Source: Zobellia laminariae
Lineage (GTDB): Bacteria > Bacteroidota > Bacteroidia > Flavobacteriales > Flavobacteriaceae
Length of the DNA: 64,000 nucleotides
NCBI RefSeq assembly: GCF_009725995.1
Contig: NZ_RCNS01000003.1
Coordinates: forward strand, 1,123,130 to 1,187,129
Reading direction: 5' to 3'
Shown piece by piece: positions 62,747 through 64,000 of the stretch; positions within the stretch are counted from its first letter, which is position 1, and each line of letters begins with the position of its first letter. The notes under the pieces are model-generated. The model saw nothing but the letters and a program-made list of their open reading frames with translations. It was not told the origin of the DNA and ran no database searches. The translations under genes were made by a program, and so were the position numbers.

Positions 62747-63388
62747 ATGCATTTCTTATCTTCAGATTTAGAGGATTACATTCAAAATCACTCAGAGAAC
62801 GAACCCAAATTGCTTCAAGAACTTACTAGGGAAACACATCTTAAAGTAGTGCGCCCACGTATGCTTACAGGTCATTTTCAAGGAAGGGTACTTAGTGTGT
62901 TATCAAAAATAATCTATCCTAAAAATATTCTTGAAATAGGTACTTATACAGGCTACTCTGCCCTTTGCCTTGCAGAAGGAATGCAAAAAGATGGTGAGTT
63001 ACACACCATAGATATTAACGAAGAGCTACAAGATATTCAAGAACGCTATTTTTCCCGTAGTGCATACAAGAATCAAATCGTACAACATATTGGTGATGCC
63101 AAAAATATCATACCAAAACTTGAAACTACCTTTGACCTTGTTTTTATTGATGCTGAAAAAAAGGATTACCCTGATTATTTTGAACTGGTCATGCAAAAGA
63201 CTCGGCCAGGTAGTGTTATACTATCTGATAATGTATTATGGTCCGGTAAAGTAGTTGAGCCTGTAGATAAAAAAGATAAGGTGACACCTATTCTGCTGGA
63301 CTTCAACAAAAAATTAAAAGAAGACCCACGGATAGAAACAGTATTACTACCTATTAGGGATGGCTTAACCCTAAGTAGGGTGCGATAA
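62747..63388 (+). CDS. Class I SAM-dependent O-methyltransferase (catechol-type)
   Basis: 213 aa from the ATG at 62747 (MHFLSSDLEDYI). Motif I LEIGTYTGYSALCLAE binds SAM, then DINEEL, FDLVFIDAEKKDYPDY (metal-binding Asp) and SDNVLWSG as in the cation-dependent O-methyltransferase family 3. Such enzymes methylate catechols or caffeoyl-CoA; substrate here is unknown. The last 35 bases overlap convergent PAP2, an unusually long overlap. Confidence 0.9.
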   Translation: MHFLSSDLEDYIQNHSENEPKLLQELTRETHLKVVRPRMLTGHFQGRVLSVLSKIIYPKNILEIGTYTGYSALCLAEGMQKDGELHTIDINEELQDIQERYFSRSAYKNQIVQHIGDAKNIIPKLETTFDLVFIDAEKKDYPDYFELVMQKTRPGSVILSDNVLWSGKVVEPVDKKDKVTPILLDFNKKLKEDPRIETVLLPIRDGLTLSRVR

Positions 63389-63926
63389 GGCGAACGTAGA
63401 GCATATAGAAAAGCCACGCCGAGAAAACACCTACTGATGATCCCACAATAATATCTATTGGAAAATGTACGCCAACAAAAATACGGCTAGACACAAATAA
63501 TATTGGCCAAATATAGAATAGCCAGCACCATTTAAAACGTCTTCTTAAAAACAGCACTACAATAGTAGTTACCGAAAAAGAACTGGAAGAATGACCAGAA
63601 AAGAAACTAAAGGTTGAAGAAGGTTTAAGAATACGAATCAACGTATTTATATTCTCGTTATTATTGGGCCTTGTACGTGCCACGACCTCTTTGGTCAGAT
63701 CCGTTATAGTTGAAACAAAAAACAACATTAACAAAATAGTGATGACCACAAAGACAGCTTCTTTCTTTGGGTATTTTAAAAAAATTAAAACGAGAAATAA
63801 AATAAAAAGGGGAATCCAAGTGGAGAAATGGGTAACTATAATCCAAAATTGATCATAGTCTTCAATGCCTAAATTATTGAGGTAAATAAAGGTTTCCCTA
63901 TCCCATTCTAAAATACGATCAAGCAA
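63354..63926 (-). CDS. PAP2 family phosphatase
   Basis: 190 aa with four to six membrane helices and the acid-phosphatase motifs: KEVVARTRP, SFFSGHSSSS (PSGH position reads FSGH), and SRIFVGVHFPIDIIVG with the catalytic His. Family members dephosphorylate phosphatidate, undecaprenyl pyrophosphate or lipid A; substrate not clear. It lies two bases downstream of a partial gene on the same strand and converges with the O-methyltransferase, overlapping it by 35 bases. Confidence 0.9.
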   Translation of the reverse strand: MLDRILEWDRETFIYLNNLGIEDYDQFWIIVTHFSTWIPLFILFLVLIFLKYPKKEAVFVVITILLMLFFVSTITDLTKEVVARTRPNNNENINTLIRILKPSSTFSFFSGHSSSSFSVTTIVVLFLRRRFKWCWLFYIWPILFVSSRIFVGVHFPIDIIVGSSVGVFSAWLFYMLYVRLIAPYLGLSHP

Positions 63927-63928
63927 AC

Positions 63929-64000
63929 CTAACTTCTTTTGATGCTTCCAGTAACATCATCAACGCTTTTCTTAACGTCGCTTACTCCTTTTTTAAGGTC
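63929..64000 (-). CDS. C-terminal tail of an unknown gene, possibly TatA/TatE
   Basis: Reading the minus strand, 23 codons (DLKKGVSDVKKSVDDVTGSIKR plus Ser) end in TAG at 63929, two bases before the PAP2 start. The amphipathic, Lys- and Asp-rich repeat is compatible with the cytoplasmic tail of a twin-arginine translocase TatA/E subunit, and tatA is frequently beside a PAP2 gene in flavobacteria. The rest of the gene is beyond the window edge, so this assignment is tentative. Confidence 0.45.
   Translation of the reverse strand, partial: DLKKGVSDVKKSVDDVTGSIKRS

Noticed and set aside
1..64000. tRNA genes, CRISPR arrays, insertion sequences, prophage
   Set aside because: No cloverleaf-like sequence, regular spaced repeats, transposase or integrase motifs were seen on reading both strands; the genes are typical core functions.

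Overview
The window looks like core chromosome of a member of the Flavobacteriaceae (Bacteroidota), probably a marine genus of the Zobellia/Maribacter type; the genus is a guess. The signs are low GC, type IX secretion components (a gliding-type C-terminal sorting domain next to a PorP/SprF protein), many TAnnTTTG -7 promoter boxes, ribosomal protein bTHX, and the gene orders rsfS-ftsH-LUD-cdsA-psd-ACBP and PASTA-rluD opposite ddl. I see no rRNA, tRNA, CRISPR array, insertion sequence, prophage or defence island. Most of the window is housekeeping, so the novelty is in regulation and small features.

Region by region. 1-1473: a partial rhodanese gene, then marR-yceI with a nested palindromic operator. 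1485-8515: a complete tryptophan operon trpE-G-D-C-F-B-A preceded by a leader peptide with three consecutive Trp codons and mutually exclusive hairpins (a transcription attenuator), followed by a small membrane protein. 8563-17767: a CarboxypepD_reg-like protein, PEP carboxylase, a pyruvate carboxylase-UDG operon, the tiny bTHX gene and yaaA. 17875-21071: rluD/PASTA, ddl and coaD. 21276-25330: a PAS histidine kinase overlapping its response regulator, and an M14 peptidase lipoprotein. 25333-32587: Nudix, pyrE, an SRPBCC protein, birA, then the ftsH/phospholipid operon. 32618-41481: creatininase, an unknown secreted protein, valS, DUF1573, an aspartyl-protease/PDZ protein, an aminotransferase and murB. 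41691-51707: two ECF sigma factors (one with an anti-sigma), lipA, gap, a TPR hybrid kinase, lpxK, a NIF3 protein, a zinc-ribbon-family protein that has lost its cysteines, and DUF4174. 51704-64000: kynurenine monooxygenase, ClpP, the type IX cargo/PorP pair, a frameshifted lipoprotein, an MFS transporter, an astacin lipoprotein, kynureninase, GNAT, O-methyltransferase, PAP2 and a probable TatA tail.

Together, the window encodes tryptophan synthesis and two steps of tryptophan breakdown (Kmo, KynU), both anaplerotic carboxylases (Ppc, Pyc), phosphatidylethanolamine synthesis, and cell-wall/lipid A steps (Ddl, MurB, LpxK). Genes are packed very tightly: seven of about ten convergent gene pairs touch or overlap with no room for a terminator, while the rest carry long perfect hairpins.
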